Below are positions 6,353 through 8,104 of a stretch of DNA of 8,104 nt, in pieces. The notes beneath the pieces were generated by a model that was not told the origin of the DNA, did not search any database, and saw only the letters and a list, made by a program, of their open reading frames with translations. The translations under genes and the position numbers were made by a program. The stretch lies in the NCBI GenBank assembly GCA_937873555.1, contig CALMWN010000354.1, positions 1-8,104 of the forward strand. Reading direction: 5' to 3'. Every line of letters begins with the position of its first letter. The first letter of the stretch is position 1. This stretch comes from an uncultured Clostridia bacterium (GTDB taxonomy: Bacteria; Bacillota; Clostridia; Acetivibrionales; CALMWN01).

Positions 6353-6418
6353 ATGTGCACAATTTCAAGACTTTATTTGTTCTGTAGATTTTGGAGGATG
6401 ATGAGTAATGTATTGTAA
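6353..6418 (+). CDS. Possible 21-codon leader peptide overlapping the deacetylase start
   Basis: An ATG at 6353 preceded by AGGAAAGAGG (about 6335-6344) opens a short frame translating as MCTISRLYLFCRFWRMMSNVL and ending at TAA 6416-6418, ten bases into the deacetylase gene in another frame. The ribosome site and spacing (8 bases) are good, and the overlap would allow coupling between the leader and the deacetylase, whose own GGAGG site (6393-6397) lies inside this frame. With so few codons no coding signal can be measured; it may be a chance frame. Confidence 0.25.
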   Translation: MCTISRLYLFCRFWRMMSNVL

Positions 6419-7334
6419 GAGGGTTCTGGTATTATATATGATTTTCAGCCTCTTTTTTGTATTTGCAGGATGCAGGGATGATAAGGAAAAATTGCAGATG
6501 AACGAATTGAAAGGTGTATATTCTTCAAGTGAAAAAGAGCTTGACTTGAGGGTCGAGTTAAGTGGAAAGCTTTCGGAGGATACGATAAAGGACAATAACC
6601 GACTGGTATCACGGGACAGCATACAGGTTTCAACAGAAGTGCAGCAAAACAGCAGGGTACTTTCATGGGGGATTTCAAGAAAGCCCAATAATCAGACGCC
6701 TGATGCAGATCCCGGTGCCCCGCAGTTGCTGGCCAAATATGGAGGTTTATACATAGGCGATACTACGAAGAAAGAGATATATCTTACTTTTGATGAAGGT
6801 TATGAGAACGGTTATACTCCAAAAATACTGGATACATTAAAAGCCAATAACACAAAGGCTGTTTTTTTCATCACCGGTCCCTACTTGAATGAGCATCAGG
6901 ACCTTGTCAGGAGAATGGTAGAAGAAGGACATGAAGTGGGAAATCACACCATACACCATCCGAGCCTTCCCACACTGGACGATAAAAGACTTGAAGAGGA
7001 AGTTGCAGGACTTGACAGAGCATTTCATGAAAAATTCGGCAGAAATATGAAATATTTAAGACCGCCCAAAGGTGAATACAGTGAGAGGAGTCTTTCAATA
7101 ACACAAAAGCTTGGTTACAGGAATATGTTCTGGAGCTTTGCCTATGATGACTGGTACAGGGATAAGATCAGGGGAGGTGATTATGCCTACAATATTGTCA
7201 TGAGAAATCTGCACAATGGCGCAATCCTCCTGCTGCATGCAGTATCAAAGGACAATGCGGATGCACTCGGAAATATAATCAAAGGGGCGCGGGAGAAGGG
7301 ATATGTCATTGGTAATGTAAATAATATAAAGTAA
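6408..7334 (+). CDS. PdaA-like polysaccharide (peptidoglycan) deacetylase, probable lipoprotein
   Basis: A 308-residue NodB-fold deacetylase most like PdaA of spore-formers, which removes acetyl groups from N-acetylmuramic acid to allow muramic-delta-lactam formation in spore cortex. The N-terminus has a basic start, a hydrophobic stretch (about 6-20) and FAGC with Cys22, resembling a lipoprotein signal although Phe at -3 is atypical. A polar linker (23-105) leads to the catalytic domain (about 120-305). Motifs: TFDEGYENG (127-135, the PdaA-type first motif, with Asp129 the expected base), HTIHHP (180-185), RPPKGEYS (218-225), FWSFAYDDW (241-249) and LLHAVS (275-280). B. subtilis PdaA is about 263 residues, so the extra length is mainly the linker. 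GGAGG at 6393-6397 lies 10 bases before the ATG. The gene runs 12 bases ahead of yqfC, so co-transcription with sporulation genes is likely. The muramic-acid substrate is inferred from the PdaA-like motifs; another glycan is possible. Confidence 0.87.
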   Translation: MYCKRVLVLYMIFSLFFVFAGCRDDKEKLQMNELKGVYSSSEKELDLRVELSGKLSEDTIKDNNRLVSRDSIQVSTEVQQNSRVLSWGISRKPNNQTPDADPGAPQLLAKYGGLYIGDTTKKEIYLTFDEGYENGYTPKILDTLKANNTKAVFFITGPYLNEHQDLVRRMVEEGHEVGNHTIHHPSLPTLDDKRLEEEVAGLDRAFHEKFGRNMKYLRPPKGEYSERSLSITQKLGYRNMFWSFAYDDWYRDKIRGGDYAYNIVMRNLHNGAILLLHAVSKDNADALGNIIKGAREKGYVIGNVNNIK

Positions 7335-7346
7335 TAGGTGATAAAT

Positions 7347-7664
7347 ATGGCGTTGAACAAAAGAAACAAAAAAAAGGCAAAAAATGAAGAAGAGAAAAAA
7401 ACAGACCTGAGGGAAAAAATGACTGAGCTTCTTGAACTCCCCAAGGAGGTCGTGTTAAACATACCCAAAATAACAATAGTAGGCAACAGGAACCTTATCG
7501 TTGAGAATTACAAAGGAATTGTAGAATATGACAATACACGTATCAGGATAAATACGGGAAACGGAATAATCCGAATTACCGGTGAAAAATTGGAGATAAG
7601 GGAAATAACATCGGAAGACATACTTGTTTGCGGAGAGATGTCCGCCCTGGAATTTCTCAAATGA
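7347..7664 (+). CDS. yqfC: Sporulation protein YqfC
   Basis: A 105-residue protein of the YabP/YqfC family. Sequence resembling B. subtilis YqfC (about 93 residues) includes LELPKEVVLNIPKITIVGN (about 30-48), then VENYKGIVEY, IRINTGNGIIRITGEKLEI and a final EDILVCGEMSALEFL. There is no signal peptide or membrane segment; a Lys/Glu-rich N-terminus (about 5-25) is longer than in B. subtilis. In B. subtilis yqfC and yqfD belong to the mother-cell sigma E regulon and the products support spore formation; the molecular job of YqfC is unknown. An in-frame GTG at 7338 would add three residues, but AGGTGA (7335-7340) is then better read as the ribosome site for the ATG at 7347, 6 bases on. It follows the deacetylase stop by 12 bases. 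Confidence 0.87.
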   Translation: MALNKRNKKKAKNEEEKKTDLREKMTELLELPKEVVLNIPKITIVGNRNLIVENYKGIVEYDNTRIRINTGNGIIRITGEKLEIREITSEDILVCGEMSALEFLK

Positions 7665-7669
7665 AAAGC

Positions 7670-7689
7670 TGAAGCTGTTAACAACTTCA
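7670..7689. repeat. Short near-palindrome in the yqfC-yqfD gap
   Basis: TGAAGCTGTTAACAACTTCA is a palindrome except for one mismatched pair, with TGTTAACA at the centre. It begins 5 bases after the yqfC stop. No T tract follows, so it is not an intrinsic terminator; a messenger-stability hairpin or a protein site is possible. Confidence 0.3.
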
Positions 7690-7769
7690 GAGACTCGAGG
7701 CTTTAATATCCGATTATATTTAATTATTAGATATGATAACCATTTTGTTATACTGCCGGGGGATGCGAA

Positions 7770-8104
7770 ATGTTACTGCTGAGGTTGTGGAATTATATCC
7801 GAGGATATGTTATTATATTAGTCGAAGGCTATTTCCTAGAAAAATTTATTAATATTTGTATCCACAGACAAATATTCTTGTGGGATGTAAAAAAACGCAA
7901 AAATTGCACAATGATGCTTAAAATGAGCATCAAGGGCTTTAAACTGATCAGACCGGTGGCAAAAAAGACTGGATGCAGAGTCAGGATTTCCGGTAAGAGG
8001 GGCTTACCGTTCATTTTATACAGGTACAGGAGAAGAAAGACTTTTCTTGCCGGTATTGTTTTATTCTTTGTTTTAATATATGTTATGTCCTCTTTCATTT
8101 GGAC
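7770..8104 (+). CDS. yqfD: Sporulation protein YqfD (partial, runs off the window)
   Basis: The first 111 codons of a gene that stays open to the right edge. The protein starts MLLLRLWNYIRGYVIILVEG, continues YFLEKFINICIHRQIFLWDV (21-40), then KLIRPVAKKTGCRVRISGKR (58-77) and GLPFILYRYRRRKTFLAG (78-94), then a hydrophobic segment FLAGIVLFFVLIYVMSSFI (92-110) that is probably a membrane helix. This is the N-terminal pattern of YqfD, a membrane-associated sporulation protein that usually lies next to yqfC and is sigma E-dependent in B. subtilis; the full family protein is about 400 residues, so most of it lies outside. The ATG at 7770 follows GGGGGA (7758-7763) by 6 bases. The gap to yqfC is 105 bases, longer than expected for such a tightly linked pair. 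Confidence 0.85.
   Translation, partial: MLLLRLWNYIRGYVIILVEGYFLEKFINICIHRQIFLWDVKKRKNCTMMLKMSIKGFKLIRPVAKKTGCRVRISGKRGLPFILYRYRRRKTFLAGIVLFFVLIYVMSSFIW

Noticed and set aside
7338..7346. GTG start for yqfC
   Set aside because: The GTG forms part of AGGTGA, which is better used as the ribosome site for the ATG at 7347.

Overview
The window looks like chromosomal DNA from an endospore-forming, low-GC Gram-positive bacterium of class Clostridia, probably near the Acetivibrio/Ruminiclostridium cellulolytic group. This is inferred from AGGAGG-type ribosome binding sites, AT-rich intergenic DNA, intrinsic terminators, sporulation genes of the yqfC/yqfD type, a PdaA-type deacetylase, and a small starch-binding-type carbohydrate module. 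No rRNA, tRNA, CRISPR array, transposase or phage gene is visible.

Left part (1-3300): a small stand-alone carbohydrate-binding protein (minus strand) is divergent, across a 300-base spacer, from an 820-residue sugar-nucleotide enzyme (plus strand). The enzyme has an N-terminal sugar-1-phosphate nucleotidyltransferase, a left-handed beta-helix middle, and a C-terminal phosphomannomutase/phosphoglucomutase-like region whose four active-site loops all appear degenerate. Downstream lie a roughly 100-base imperfect palindrome and then a hairpin terminator, which separate it from convergent minus-strand genes.

Middle (3300-4700): two minus-strand genes of unknown function (119 and 225 residues), separated by 173 bases. 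The larger has a weak resemblance to the second half of a Rossmann-type methyltransferase, but no glycine-rich motif is visible.

Right part (4700-8104): on the plus strand, two tandem paralogous DUF881 membrane-anchored coiled-coil proteins overlap by one base and end at a very strong 22-bp hairpin terminator. Next comes a run with a PdaA-like polysaccharide deacetylase (lipoprotein-like N-terminus), yqfC, and the start of yqfD, which is cut by the window edge. These three point to spore envelope or cortex biology. The DUF881 pair is also likely envelope-associated, though its function is unknown.

The observations most worth a second look are the apparent pseudoenzyme mutase domain, the palindromic element that shares a 12-mer with the left edge of the window, and the linkage of a pdaA-type gene (forespore-expressed in Bacillus subtilis) to yqfCD (mother-cell-expressed there). 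No clearly new multi-gene system is evident; most of the window is ordinary core and sporulation gene content.
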